In this document: positions 43,637-52,019 of the stretch, one piece after another
Layout of the letters: each line of letters opens with the position of its first letter
Position numbering within the stretch: position 1 is the first letter of the stretch
Source: Streptococcus respiraculi
GTDB lineage: Bacteria > Bacillota > Bacilli > Lactobacillales > Streptococcaceae
Direction: 5' to 3'
DNA: 64,000 nt
NCBI RefSeq assembly: GCF_003595525.1
Contig: NZ_CP022680.1
Location: forward strand, 1,973,501-2,037,500
Notes under the pieces: model-generated
The model's database searches: none
What the model was told of the DNA's origin: nothing
The model's input: only the letters and a program-made list of their open reading frames with translations
Program-made: the position numbers and the translations under genes

Positions 43637-44522
43637 GATTTTCTCCTTTATGTAACATAAGATTTTTAGTCTTTGTCATTAAATCTGCAATGTGACTGGT
43701 CAGCTGAACCGTTTGCGGTCGAATAGCGGGCGGAATCCGGTACTGCTTTTGGTTCATGGTCACAAAGAGGGCAGCTTTATTTGCCTGCGTTTGTGCCTGA
43801 AAAGGATGCTTAATAAACTGCGGCGTTGTATAACCTACTCCGATTTCCAGATAGAGCACTTTTTGTCCTTCATGCTCCGCTAAAAAGCGGTCATAGCGGT
43901 CTTTTTGAGCAAAGAAATCCGCATCTTCAACCATGCCTTTTTCAGCATTCCGCTTATTGATTTCAAAAGGCGCTCCACACTTGGGACAGTAAGGAATCAA
44001 GTTCCGTGGAATCTTCATGTCCTTTTGTTCCGCAACCATTTGACGAATCAAGGCATCATCCCGATAGGTCTGCTGGTGGCAGAACCTGCTACATTGCCAC
44101 AAGCCATACTCCCCTTGAATATGAAAGACCTTGTCCATGTCATATTCTGCTGCCGCAAAGGCATTATCCGCATTGGTGGTGATGATATGATAGGGCTTGG
44201 TTTCAAGCATTTCCTTTAAATCCAGATAGGCCTGTCCGACCGGCTGATCCAGATAGTTCAAGACGACAAAGCGACTTTGAAAGGCCCAGTATTCTTCTAA
44301 ATCAGCAAACTGGTACAAACTCGCCTGCAACATGTCTAAAAGCCCGTATTTTTCAATAAAATCAGGAAAGGCTGTCTCAAACCGTTCTCCAATATAGGTA
44401 AATCCGTCTGCGGCCGACATCCCTGCTCCGATTCCGACAACAACCGCATCAGCCTCCGCTAACAGAGCTGCCAGTTGTGCTGGTTCATCTTGAACTTTCT
44501 CAAGTGACTTCCACTTGGTCAT
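43623..44522 (-). CDS. Class M sirtuin (SirTM), protein ADP-ribosyltransferase
   Basis: A 299-residue sirtuin-fold protein. NAD-binding [14 protein letters not shown] and a zinc site (C144, C148, C179, C182 in CSRFC and CPKC) are present. The usual catalytic His is replaced: the motif reads FHIQGEYG with Gln136. That change defines SirTM enzymes, which ADP-ribosylate lipoylated GcvH-L instead of deacetylating. The macrodomain and lplA genes on either side overlap it (ATGA with the macrodomain gene), as in the operon described in S. pyogenes and S. aureus. Proposed role: modulating oxidative stress responses. Confidence 0.92.
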   Translation of the reverse strand: MTKWKSLEKVQDEPAQLAALLAEADAVVVGIGAGMSAADGFTYIGERFETAFPDFIEKYGLLDMLQASLYQFADLEEYWAFQSRFVVLNYLDQPVGQAYLDLKEMLETKPYHIITTNADNAFAAAEYDMDKVFHIQGEYGLWQCSRFCHQQTYRDDALIRQMVAEQKDMKIPRNLIPYCPKCGAPFEINKRNAEKGMVEDADFFAQKDRYDRFLAEHEGQKVLYLEIGVGYTTPQFIKHPFQAQTQANKAALFVTMNQKQYRIPPAIRPQTVQLTSHIADLMTKTKNLMLHKGENHVSH

Positions 44523-45304
44523 ACCTTCTCCTTTTCTCCTAATTCTGCCTCATAATAGCAGGCATCTTCTCTTGTATACAAGGTAAAAATGACGGTAAGC
44601 TCATAGCTCGTTTCCTCTAGCCAGTCCCTGACTGTTTGCACAGCTAGCGCTGCTGCTTCTTTCTTAGGATAGCCAAATTCACCTGTCGAAATAGCACAAA
44701 ATGCGATTGTTCGAATTTTTTCCTTGCGTGCCTGATTGAGACAGGATAGGTAACACTGCCGCAAGAGCCCCTCCCGAATAGGAGAGGGAGCTACGCCTTC
44801 TTTAATCCGTGGCCCTACCGTATGAAAGATGAGTTTGGCAGGTAGGGCATAAGCAGACGTCACCTTGACCTGTCCGACAGGTTCGCGGTGGCCTTGCGCC
44901 GTCATCACAGCTGCACAGGCATTGCGAAGCTCTACACCTGCATAGGAATGAATGGCATTGTCAATACAGACATGATTGGGAATAAAACAGCCCAATAAAT
45001 CACTATTTGCCGCATTGACAATTGCATCAGCCTCTAGGTGACAGATATCGCCGTAGTAAAAGAGGATATGAGGATGATTGGTAGGTGTGCAATCGGCTAA
45101 CGAACGCTGGTGTTGTTCATGATAGGCTGTGAGAAACTCCTTTTCACAGGCTAGATATTCCGCTGAAATAGGACCTGCTGGACGCTGATTGACCAATCCT
45201 CTCCAAACTTTGACAAGCGCCGCTCTGTCTTCAGGCAAGGAAGCTGTGCCACCTAGCAAGGAAATCATCTGCTTTAGGAGTGTTATTTCCTGTTCTTTAC
45301 GCAT
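44519..45304 (-). CDS. Zinc-containing macrodomain ADP-ribosyl hydrolase
   Basis: A 261-residue macrodomain protein that in this operon type removes the ADP-ribose placed by SirTM. It shows [35 protein letters not shown] and [18 protein letters not shown], the ribose and phosphate loops; a helical N-terminal extension of about 85 residues precedes the fold. I prefer the ATG at 45304 (overlapping the gcvH-L stop by 8 bases) to a TTG five codons earlier. Translationally coupled on both sides. Confidence 0.92.
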   Translation of the reverse strand: MRKEQEITLLKQMISLLGGTASLPEDRAALVKVWRGLVNQRPAGPISAEYLACEKEFLTAYHEQHQRSLADCTPTNHPHILFYYGDICHLEADAIVNAANSDLLGCFIPNHVCIDNAIHSYAGVELRNACAAVMTAQGHREPVGQVKVTSAYALPAKLIFHTVGPRIKEGVAPSPIREGLLRQCYLSCLNQARKEKIRTIAFCAISTGEFGYPKKEAAALAVQTVRDWLEETSYELTVIFTLYTREDACYYEAELGEKEKV

Positions 45305-45629
45305 CTTCAAGAGCTTCAAAGGCTGCAGCTTCGACCTCTGTCAGCTTAACGAGCCAATGCTCTTCTGGTTTGGCTGAGTTCAACAGGAGCGGTTGCTCCA
45401 AGGCTGCCGTATTGCGTTCGAGAACCTTGCCGGCTAAGGGACTTAAAATCGCCATGACCGTTTTTGAAGCCTCCAAGTTCAAAATAACATCGTCTTTTTC
45501 AAGATAGTCTGTCTCTGAAAACTCGACATAGCCAATTGTGCCAATATCATCTTGTAATTCTGGTGTCATACTGACAACATAGTGATTTTCTTCTTTTTCA
45601 ATCCAAAGATAGTTTGCAATTTTTTTCAT
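45297..45629 (-). CDS. GcvH-like lipoyl carrier protein (GcvH-L)
   Basis: A 110-residue H-protein homologue with the lipoyl attachment lysine K56 in [11 protein letters not shown] and hammerhead-like strands ([19 protein letters not shown]). It is shorter than glycine-cleavage GcvH (about 127), and no glycine-cleavage P or T gene is nearby. It is therefore the dedicated carrier of the SirTM/macrodomain system rather than part of glycine cleavage. AAAGGAA precedes the ATG. A small inverted repeat TTGACA-5-TGTCAA (45663-45679) lies upstream, at the end of the flavin oxidoreductase gene. Confidence 0.93.
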   Translation of the reverse strand: MKKIANYLWIEKEENHYVVSMTPELQDDIGTIGYVEFSETDYLEKDDVILNLEASKTVMAILSPLAGKVLERNTAALEQPLLLNSAKPEEHWLVKLTEVEAAAFEALEDA

Positions 45630-45675
45630 GTTCGTTCCTTTCTGATCATCAACTGTCGATTCTTGACATTTCGTG

Positions 45676-46668
45676 TCAATTATCTTCCTTTATTCTTATT
45701 CTGGCAAGAAGTTCTAAGGCCTTCATGCGGTGTTCTGCGGTTGGTAGTAAGGGGATAAAAAGCACCTCATCTGCTCCAGATACCCGTACTAATTCATTGA
45801 CTGATCGCTCTACTCTTGCTAGATCCCCAACCAGCATCCGTGTCCGATTGGCTGCAATCTGAGCTTGCTCCGCTTCCGTCAGAGTGTAGGCTTGCGCTGT
45901 TTGGATACTCGGATAGCGACTAAATTCGTTAAAATCATCTTTTCCCAACATCCAAATATCAAGAGGTCTAGCCAATTCTTCAGCCAACTCCATGGTCTCT
46001 GCAATCACGACAAAGAGAGCTAAAATTAACCTCTCCTTAGCCTGAGCAGAAACTGGAAACTGCTCTCGGTAGGTTTTTCCAAGTAGGGCAGCTGTTTCTA
46101 GGGGATTTTGCTGGATAAAAGGAAAGCTACCGTAGGCAAATCCTAGTTCTAAGCGCGCCGCCTCATGAACTGATCGCCCGCCTGTCCCTAGCACAAATAT
46201 ATCAGGAACTAGAGGAGGAGTTGGTGTCGCTCTAATCGAGGCTTTATCATCTGCTAGATAGGCACACAAGTCCTCCAACCACGCACCATATTCTTGGCTC
46301 CTATAATGGCTTTGCAAGTGCTGATGTACCAAAGTCGTCCCCAACGAATTGCCCAAGCCAATGTCTATCCGATTCGGATAGAGGGTCGCCAAGGTTCGAG
46401 CTATTTCGGCCACCTTATAAGGACTATAGTGCAGGCCCATAATCCCACCAGAGCCAATTCGGATTCTCTGGGTCTGGCTGGCTAAATGTGCCATGACGAT
46501 TTCAGGGGCACTGATGGCAAAAGCAGAAAGATTGTGGTGCTCTGCAACCCAAAAACGATGAAAACCAAGCGAATCCGCACGTTTTGCAAGTGCAAGGGTC
46601 GTTTCTAAGGCATCCACTGCTGTCTGCCCCTCATCAATAACCCCGTAGTCTAAAATACCAAACTTCAT
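45676..46668 (-). CDS. LLM-class flavin-dependent oxidoreductase
   Basis: A 330-residue luciferase-like TIM-barrel enzyme, probably FMN-dependent. [12 protein letters not shown] at the start, [40 protein letters not shown] and the later [16 protein letters not shown] match the family. The substrate is unknown. It overlaps the old-yellow-enzyme gene upstream by 4 bases and is part of the extended macrodomain/SirTM operon, where such flavin enzymes often occur. Confidence 0.9.
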   Translation of the reverse strand: MKFGILDYGVIDEGQTAVDALETTLALAKRADSLGFHRFWVAEHHNLSAFAISAPEIVMAHLASQTQRIRIGSGGIMGLHYSPYKVAEIARTLATLYPNRIDIGLGNSLGTTLVHQHLQSHYRSQEYGAWLEDLCAYLADDKASIRATPTPPLVPDIFVLGTGGRSVHEAARLELGFAYGSFPFIQQNPLETAALLGKTYREQFPVSAQAKERLILALFVVIAETMELAEELARPLDIWMLGKDDFNEFSRYPSIQTAQAYTLTEAEQAQIAANRTRMLVGDLARVERSVNELVRVSGADEVLFIPLLPTAEHRMKALELLARIRIKEDN

Positions 46669-47864
46669 GATTTCTCCTCCCCGTAGTTAACAGACAAACC
46701 ACGAAATAAGCTCCGTGAATCCGCTGGTAAAGACTCGCCGTAGTCCATTAAAGGTACAATGTCTTTAAATGAAGCCTGTGGAATAGCTAAGGACAGCAAG
46801 TCAGTAGCCTTAATCTTCAGATGAATATCCTGTGAGCGATTATCTCTAATTTTCTGGACAAATTCAGGGTCCACGATAAAGGGAGTTGAAGCTCCAACAA
46901 GATCTGCGTGTGCCAGTGCCTCTACGGCCTTTTCTGGACTGTTGACCCCTCCTGTTGCCATAATCGGCAACCGCCCTTTCCAGTGTTGGTAAATAACCTC
47001 ATTGACCAATCGCCCTTGGTACTGTCCGCTAGAGCGCACTCGATTCCGAAAAACATCATGCCCCCAACTAGCAATCGCTAGATAGGCAAGGGGCACTCGT
47101 TCCATTGCTTCTTCCAGCAATTGAAGAAATTCCTCAATCGAATAGCCAATCTGATGACCTCGTGTTTCCTCAGGTGTTGCCCGAAAACCCAGTAAAAATG
47201 GCCTGTTTGCTTTACTATCAATCACTTCCTGCACAGCCTCTAAAACCTCAAGAGTCAGTCTTGCCCGACTAGGAAAATCTTGTCCACCATAGTCATCTGC
47301 ACGCTGATTGGAAAAGGTAGAGAAAAAAGTCTGAATCAGTAGGCGTTGAGCAGAAGAGACCTCCACACCGTCAAAGCCTGCTGCAATTGCCCGTCTTGTT
47401 GCTTGACGGTAATCCTCTACGATAGCCTTAATTTGTTCAACGGTTAGGGCTTTGACCTCATGGGGAAATGGTGACTGCAACTGCATAGGACTTGGCCCAT
47501 AGACAAAGCCCTCTCGCGCTAGTGTGTGTGAGGAAAAGCGCCCCGCATGGGTCAACTGCAAGATAGCTGTCGCTCCTTCTGCTTTCATCGCCTGCGCCAA
47601 TTGACTGAGACCTAAAATATCCTCATCTTTTGCGACACTAAAGCCAAATTCAAACAATTGACCGTAAGGATTGACATAAGCTGCCCCTGTGATTTGAAAT
47701 GGTGCAGCAGCAGCCCTTCGCTTGGCATAGGCCAAATCATCCTGACTAACATACCCTTCCTTGCTAGAAGAATTGGTCACCATGGGCGATAGGACAAAGC
47801 GGTTATCCAATTCGATACCATCTCCCATAGAAAATGGGGTAAATAAGCGACTTACATCCACCAT
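46665..47864 (-). CDS. Old-yellow-enzyme family NADH:flavin oxidoreductase
   Basis: A 399-residue TIM-barrel FMN oxidoreductase. LDNRFVLSPMVTNSSSKEGYVSQ, ILQLTHAGRFS, the RRAIAAGFDGVEVSSAQRLLIQTFFS segment with N/Q-type active-site positions, and PIMATGGV near the end are typical of OYE/NADH-dependent enzymes. It lacks the C-terminal FeS/FAD extension of 2,4-dienoyl-CoA reductase. Starts 1 base after the second lipoate ligase and overlaps the LLM enzyme. Proposed in related operons to act in redox defence; substrate unknown. Confidence 0.9.
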   Translation of the reverse strand: MVDVSRLFTPFSMGDGIELDNRFVLSPMVTNSSSKEGYVSQDDLAYAKRRAAAAPFQITGAAYVNPYGQLFEFGFSVAKDEDILGLSQLAQAMKAEGATAILQLTHAGRFSSHTLAREGFVYGPSPMQLQSPFPHEVKALTVEQIKAIVEDYRQATRRAIAAGFDGVEVSSAQRLLIQTFFSTFSNQRADDYGGQDFPSRARLTLEVLEAVQEVIDSKANRPFLLGFRATPEETRGHQIGYSIEEFLQLLEEAMERVPLAYLAIASWGHDVFRNRVRSSGQYQGRLVNEVIYQHWKGRLPIMATGGVNSPEKAVEALAHADLVGASTPFIVDPEFVQKIRDNRSQDIHLKIKATDLLSLAIPQASFKDIVPLMDYGESLPADSRSLFRGLSVNYGEEKS

Positions 47865-47865
47865 A

Positions 47866-48705
47866 TTAATCTATCCCTACTTTCTGATGACGTTCCATTG
47901 CTTCTTTTGTTCCTTTGGCAAACTCTGCTAGATTGTCCAGCGTCAATCGATAGCGTGTCGGGGTGTTTCCTAAGTTCCTGATAAACTGTTTTAGACCTGC
48001 TAGTACATCTTCTGGTTCAAGAGCTTGATGTAGCAAGTCGGATAAGGTTGCCATCGAAGCAGGATTGACACGCGGATAGCTTAGACCAAGATCCGCTTCT
48101 CCAGCAGCTACCCTGTAAAAGTCTCGGATTAACTCCCCCCGCTTTTCTTGTGAGCCTGAGATGCTGATATAAGCCGAAACAGCAATGCCAGACTTGATGC
48201 GCCTTTGGGCTAAGCCAGCAAATTTCTGTCCTCCAATACTGACATCGTAAGTGCCAGGACAGTAAGAATCACTGATTTCACGCACTTCAACCTCGTGATC
48301 CGCTAAGGGAAGAATTTCCCTAAGACAAGCTACCATGAGTTGATAGGCCTGTCCCATATCTAACTTCTTACCTCCAAGATGATCAGGGAGGATTAAAGAA
48401 AGATTGACAATCCCCACATCTGCTACAACAGCTAGGCCACCAATAGAACGAACAAGCGGCCGATAGCCTTGCTTGCGAATCACTTCCAAACCTTGCGCAA
48501 GATGAGGCAAACGGCAATCTGCCATACCCAAAATGACCGTTTTCTCGAGAGGCCACACATGCCAAATGACCTGTTCAGGCTGCCGATTTACTTCTTTTAA
48601 AAAAACATCTGCCAAAACTAGCTCATCAAGGCTACTTCCCAGCACACCTTCTGCCGACTGATAAATCGTATGCGAAACATCCGCTAATGACTGTAACAAC
48701 AGCAA
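47866..48705 (-). CDS. Second lipoate--protein ligase A family protein (short form)
   Basis: A 279-residue biotin/lipoate ligase-like protein lacking the C-terminal accessory domain of the operon's other LplA. PLVRSIGGLAVVADVGIVNLSLILP fits the lipoate loop and QKFAGLAQRRIKSGIAVSAYISI the lysine-containing segment. It may be an amidotransferase or octanoyltransferase-like enzyme instead. The start is uncertain: a TTG at 48705 has AAAGGGG 5 bases upstream, while a GTG at 48720 has none. First gene of the operon. Confidence 0.8.
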   Translation of the reverse strand: MLLLQSLADVSHTIYQSAEGVLGSSLDELVLADVFLKEVNRQPEQVIWHVWPLEKTVILGMADCRLPHLAQGLEVIRKQGYRPLVRSIGGLAVVADVGIVNLSLILPDHLGGKKLDMGQAYQLMVACLREILPLADHEVEVREISDSYCPGTYDVSIGGQKFAGLAQRRIKSGIAVSAYISISGSQEKRGELIRDFYRVAAGEADLGLSYPRVNPASMATLSDLLHQALEPEDVLAGLKQFIRNLGNTPTRYRLTLDNLAEFAKGTKEAMERHQKVGID

Positions 48706-48732
48706 TGATACCCCTTTCACACATATACTTCC

Positions 48733-48760
48733 ATTCTAACATAATATAGGCATAAATCAA
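48733..48760 (-). promoter_or_regulatory. Promoter of the lipoylation/ADP-ribosylation operon
   Basis: Minus-strand -35 TTGATT (48755-48760), 16-base spacer and extended -10 TGTTAGAAT (hexamer 48733-48738), 28 bases before the chosen start. Confidence 0.55.
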
Positions 48761-48953
48761 TGAATTGCTTTGAAAAAACTCAGCTCACGGTCACAACTGA
48801 AACGATGTTCTCTGTGCTCTAAGCCTCATGATTTTCATTAAAGTTGGGGGGGCACTAGGTGATACGTCTGATGTTTTTCACTGAAAATTGTCACTTATAG
48901 ATTGTCTATCAGAAACTGTCTCGCTAGCCACCAGTCCTCCTACAAATAGCAGC

Positions 48954-48979
48954 AAAAAAAGACTGAGCTTGGCTCAGTC
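48954..48979 (-). terminator. Terminator downstream of the DUF1858-DUF438 operon
   Basis: GACTGAGC (48961-48968) pairs with GCTCAGTC (48972-48979) around TTG, followed on the minus strand by seven Ts. It lies about 270 bases after the last gene (49247), beyond the tandem repeat. Confidence 0.75.
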
Positions 48980-49072
48980 GCCTTATTCTCGATTGTCAGT
49001 CATTCTTACTTGCTCGTTTCAGTAAGTATAGCGGATTGAGAACGGAACACGGATTAAGCACTGTGTGAAAAA

Positions 49073-49173
49073 GAGACGCAGATGTTCCAACTTTAGTTGG
49101 TTACAGCTGAGGCTCCCTTTAGTGGAGACGCAGATGTTCCAACTTTAGTTGGTTACAGCTGAGGCTCCCTTTA
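49073..49173. repeat. Two tandem copies of a 52-bp unit
   Basis: The unit beginning GAGACGCAGATGTTCCAAC occurs at 49073-49124 and again from 49125 to 49173 with no mismatch seen over 49 bases. Each contains CCAACTTTAGTTGG, a self-complementary hairpin. The period equals that of the array at 16690-17078, though sequence similarity between the two is weak. No gene lies in 48721-49246. Confidence 0.85.
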
Positions 49174-49231
49174 GGGATAAATCTCGTTGGTTGCAAGACA
49201 ACCTGCTTCGATTTCCTATTTTGTCTAGGAG

Positions 49232-49268
49232 TTGCTTAACGATGTCCTAACCTTTATTCAATTCACTA
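49232..49268 (-). repeat. Half copy of the MITE-like element, forming a gene's 3' end
   Basis: The reverse complement of these bases, from TATAGTGAATTGAATAAAGG onward, matches the left 37 bases of the element at 4540-4645, then diverges. It encodes the last residues (FYSELNKG) and stop of the 49247-49525 gene. Confidence 0.75.
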
Positions 49269-49525
49269 TAAAACCGCTTGATTGCTTCCCGATTCCAAAC
49301 AAATAAGGATACCACTTGAAAGACCAACAAGCCTCCACAAAGGAGAGCAGACAGATAATCTCCTTTAGCCAAGGTCCACCAGACTATAGTAGCAAAAAGA
49401 GCTATGAGGGCAAGCCCTGCTAGATTACGGCCAACAGCATAGAGGAGCAAGCTCTTTCGAGTGCGACATTCACTCGCTTCTAGTTCCAAGAGCACGCCTA
49501 GAATCAACTCTCCAACAAAGCTCAT
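49247..49525 (-). CDS. Small hypothetical membrane protein
   Basis: A 92-residue protein of unknown function. After a hydrophobic N-terminus it has two clear membrane segments (residues about 30-51 and 57-75) with a charged loop between them. The last eight residues and the stop come from the half MITE-like element at 49232-49268, so the original C-terminus was probably replaced. It lies 26 bases downstream of the HhH gene and is the last gene of that operon. Confidence 0.65.
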   Translation of the reverse strand: MSFVGELILGVLLELEASECRTRKSLLLYAVGRNLAGLALIALFATIVWWTLAKGDYLSALLCGGLLVFQVVSLFVWNREAIKRFYSELNKG

Positions 49526-49551
49526 ATTCTTCCTCCTCTATCAAATAGGTC

Positions 49552-49920
49552 CTAGTCTTTCAAGGAAATGCCTTTTTCTTTCAATTGCTTAATCGTTGCC
49601 GCACCGATTCCTTTTAAGGCTAGCAAATCTTTTTCTGTCCATACTGCAAAGTCAGCCACGCTCTGAATGCCTGCTTGGTAGAAGGTTTCTAAGCGACTAG
49701 CAGGAATACCCTCAAGTTCTGGTAGGGCTTGGAAACCCTCTAGACTTGTAGCTGCCTGATGTTTGATATCGGCAACTGCTTCTTTGACCTGCTCAACAGC
49801 CTGATCAACGACCGTTTCAGCCACGTTCACCACTTGTTCCAATCGCTCACGACCTGCTTTTTTCAATTTTGCCCATTCACGTTTCAATACTTTTTTCCGA
49901 TTTACTTTTTTCTTTGCCAT
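49552..49920 (-). CDS. Helix-hairpin-helix domain protein
   Basis: A 122-residue protein. The lysine-rich N-terminus (AKKKVNRKKVLKREWAKLKKAGRERL) could bind nucleic acid. A helical stretch follows, then one helix-hairpin-helix region (about 70-120: PELEGIPASRLETFYQAGI and LLALKGIGAATIKQLKEKGI) like those of DUF4332 and RNA polymerase alpha C-terminal domains. Function unknown; DNA or RNA binding is likely. It has a good site (GGAGAAAA) and lies between the DUF1912 gene and a small membrane protein gene. Confidence 0.75.
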   Translation of the reverse strand: MAKKKVNRKKVLKREWAKLKKAGRERLEQVVNVAETVVDQAVEQVKEAVADIKHQAATSLEGFQALPELEGIPASRLETFYQAGIQSVADFAVWTEKDLLALKGIGAATIKQLKEKGISLKD

Positions 49921-49949
49921 TTTTCTCCTAATCTCCTTTTATCTTATCC

Positions 49950-50204
49950 TTAATAACTTCGTTTGCCAAACAATTCATCAGGTAAATCATGAAACCCTTT
50001 GCCAGCAGCATAGTTAGCGAATTTTCCCTGAATAAAGCGATAGGCATCGACCTTGCTTTCATAGCGAATGTAGGCATCAGCTGCGCGCTCATCCTTGTCT
50101 TCTTCTAAGACACGACGACTTTCTTCCATAGCCATTTCATTTATCGTTACTTGAGTATTGACCCAAGTCTCGAATTCTTTTAGAAATTCCTGTTCATAAC
50201 TCAT
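49950..50204 (-). CDS. DUF1912 family protein
   Basis: An 84-residue acidic, helical protein (MSYEQEFLKEFETWVNTQV..., RVLEEDKDERAADAYIRYESK). I recognise the streptococcal DUF1912 family, conserved but uncharacterised. It overlaps the DUF438 gene stop by 4 bases. No signal peptide, membrane helix or catalytic motif. Confidence 0.8.
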   Translation of the reverse strand: MSYEQEFLKEFETWVNTQVTINEMAMEESRRVLEEDKDERAADAYIRYESKVDAYRFIQGKFANYAAGKGFHDLPDELFGKRSY

Positions 50205-51529
50205 TCGTCAATCTCCCTATACACATCTGTTTCAATTGCCCGATAGGGCGCAATATCTTGGACATATTCCAATACCCCTTGAAATTCTCCTGCAGCATCA
50301 CGAACAGCTTTATAGGTCACATGAACAAATTGCCCACGCGATTCAGAGTTGAACCACATTTCAAATTTGTCCTTACGCCCCTCACGCAAGGCGGTAAAAA
50401 TCGCCCGTACCTTGGGTAATAATTTGGGCGGGTGACACAGCTCTACATTCCGTCCAATCTGGCTTGGAGTCCGTTTAAAAATCATCTCCTCGCTCGGCAC
50501 TGCATCGTTATAATACTGGAAAATATCGTCCTTGTTCACGAAGGTGATTTCCATAGGCAGGTGATTCAAAATCAAATTTGCCTGCTCAACAGACAAATAG
50601 CCATTTCCAAAAACCTGTTGCTCCTCTGCTGGTCTCCGTTTGGGCTTGAAGGAGATGGTCAACTCGCCTTCAGGTGTGTCAAGCGTGTGCTGAACAAGTT
50701 CTCCTGTCCCTTCTACCTCCTGTTCAGCCGGTCTTTCCTGCTCTTTTTGGCTAAAGTCTTTTCGCGCCGGCTTCCAAGACTCGCTCGGACGGATAATGGC
50801 ATAGCCAAAGGCTTCACTTTCTCCTGCAATTTGTAGCCAATCATCTTGCGTAAAACATTCGAGTAGAATCATTAGCAAAATCGATTCTTCCTTGAAAATC
50901 ATACTTTCAAATTCGACTGCAAAGGCTTCAAAACTCTGTTGTAAAACCTCAATTCCCTGCTCTTCTAATTGCTGACAGTCCTTTTGTACAAGCGCAAACA
51001 AGTCCCGAATTTGATCATCCACTCCCCACATGACCTTGGGTGGTGAATCATGTCCGTATTTCTCCATCAAGGGAAAGAATAATTCTTCCTTTCGCCGATA
51101 ATGGTTGTCAAACTGCCCTAACAAGACTAGTTGACGCTGCAAGCCCTTGACGATTTCCTTGCGAATAGTCGAATCTTCTGTCTGCTTATAACTTTCTAAC
51201 AAACGACGAATCCTGATTAGAGCCGCACGTAAGGCTAAGTTTTCATCTTTAAAAACACGTACCGGATGACCTGCCTGATCAGCATCTGCTACCTCGACAT
51301 TCTGGACTGCCTGCTTGAACAAGTTAGCATGGACATCGCACAGAGCCATGACATCTTCAAAGGTCACTCCCGAACCCGAGTTCATCAACTCATGCTCCAT
51401 CAGCGAAATCTCAATGGCTGAGACTCCAGCAAAGGTCTGATTAAACCGCTCCTGTACACTATCTGGACTAGCTCCACGGTGCAAATCCAGCAAGATATCC
51501 TTTAAGATATGAATGCGTTCGTCTGTCAT
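50201..51529 (-). CDS. DUF438/hemerythrin/PAS domain protein
   Basis: A 442-residue cytoplasmic protein with three parts: N-terminal DUF438 (residues about 1-75), a hemerythrin HHE-like helical domain (about 90-230, FDNHYRRKEELFFPLMEKYGHD with metal-ligand histidines and glutamates), and a C-terminal PAS domain (about 320-440, LPMEITFVNKDDIFQYYNDAV, then FEMWFNSESRGQFVHVTYKAV). Such proteins are thought to sense oxygen, NO or redox state. The start overlaps the DUF1858 gene by 4 bases, a common pairing. Confidence 0.9.
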   Translation of the reverse strand: MTDERIHILKDILLDLHRGASPDSVQERFNQTFAGVSAIEISLMEHELMNSGSGVTFEDVMALCDVHANLFKQAVQNVEVADADQAGHPVRVFKDENLALRAALIRIRRLLESYKQTEDSTIRKEIVKGLQRQLVLLGQFDNHYRRKEELFFPLMEKYGHDSPPKVMWGVDDQIRDLFALVQKDCQQLEEQGIEVLQQSFEAFAVEFESMIFKEESILLMILLECFTQDDWLQIAGESEAFGYAIIRPSESWKPARKDFSQKEQERPAEQEVEGTGELVQHTLDTPEGELTISFKPKRRPAEEQQVFGNGYLSVEQANLILNHLPMEITFVNKDDIFQYYNDAVPSEEMIFKRTPSQIGRNVELCHPPKLLPKVRAIFTALREGRKDKFEMWFNSESRGQFVHVTYKAVRDAAGEFQGVLEYVQDIAPYRAIETDVYREIDE

Positions 51530-51762
51530 GCTTGTCCTCCAATGACATCATAGCCATTCCACTCCAAGGTTGACTGAATCCGTGCCAAATCAATCCCCTT
51601 CATCTTCGCCCCTTGCTTGAGCGACACTGTTTTACCAAGGGTATTGCGCATCAAGGGATTGGCAAGCGGGGTAAAACCAAGTTCGACCAAGATATCCAAC
51701 ACCTCAGGATGCGCTTCAATGACCTGCGCCACAGGAATAGAAAGATCAATCGTATTCATGTT
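51526..51762 (-). CDS. DUF1858 domain protein
   Basis: A 78-residue protein from the ATG at 51762 (AAGGTGGGAAC upstream). It matches DUF1858 (IDLSIPVAQVIEAHPEVLDILVELGF ... NPLMRNTLGKTVSLKQGAKM), a small domain usually next to or fused with DUF438/hemerythrin proteins and ScdA-like cell-division or iron-sulfur repair proteins. No cysteine is present, unlike ScdA. It heads the operon with DUF438 and DUF1912. Confidence 0.88.
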   Translation of the reverse strand, partial: NMNTIDLSIPVAQVIEAHPEVLDILVELGFTPLANPLMRNTLGKTVSLKQGAKMKGIDLARIQSTLEWNGYDVIGGQA

Positions 51763-51785
51763 CCCACCTTCACACATTTTTTCCC

Positions 51786-51791
51786 ATTATA
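51786..51791 (-). promoter_or_regulatory. Extended -10 of the DUF1858-DUF438 operon
   Basis: TGCTATAAT (hexamer 51786-51791, minus strand), 24 bases before the start codon; no strong -35. Confidence 0.5.
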
Positions 51792-51951
51792 GCACATTCT
51801 AAAAGGAAAAGGGAGAGTGAAAGAGATGTTTTCAGGTAAAAAACGCTTTCCTACCTTGCTTTAATCAAAGGTTTTAGAAATGATTGGTAATCAACCGATT
51901 ACTTATGTTGTCCTTTTTCACTAAAAATACTGATGATAAGTGCTCAAAAGA

Positions 51952-51979
51952 TTACAAATGGGAAAAATTATGATAAAAT
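51952..51979 (+). promoter_or_regulatory. Amino-acid permease promoter
   Basis: -35 TTACAA (51952-51957), 16-base spacer, -10 TAAAAT (51974-51979), with ATG at 52020 after AAAGGAGAGG. Confidence 0.5.
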
Positions 51980-52019
51980 TAGAAAATTCGTACAATAAGC
52001 TAAAGGAGAGGAAGATACA

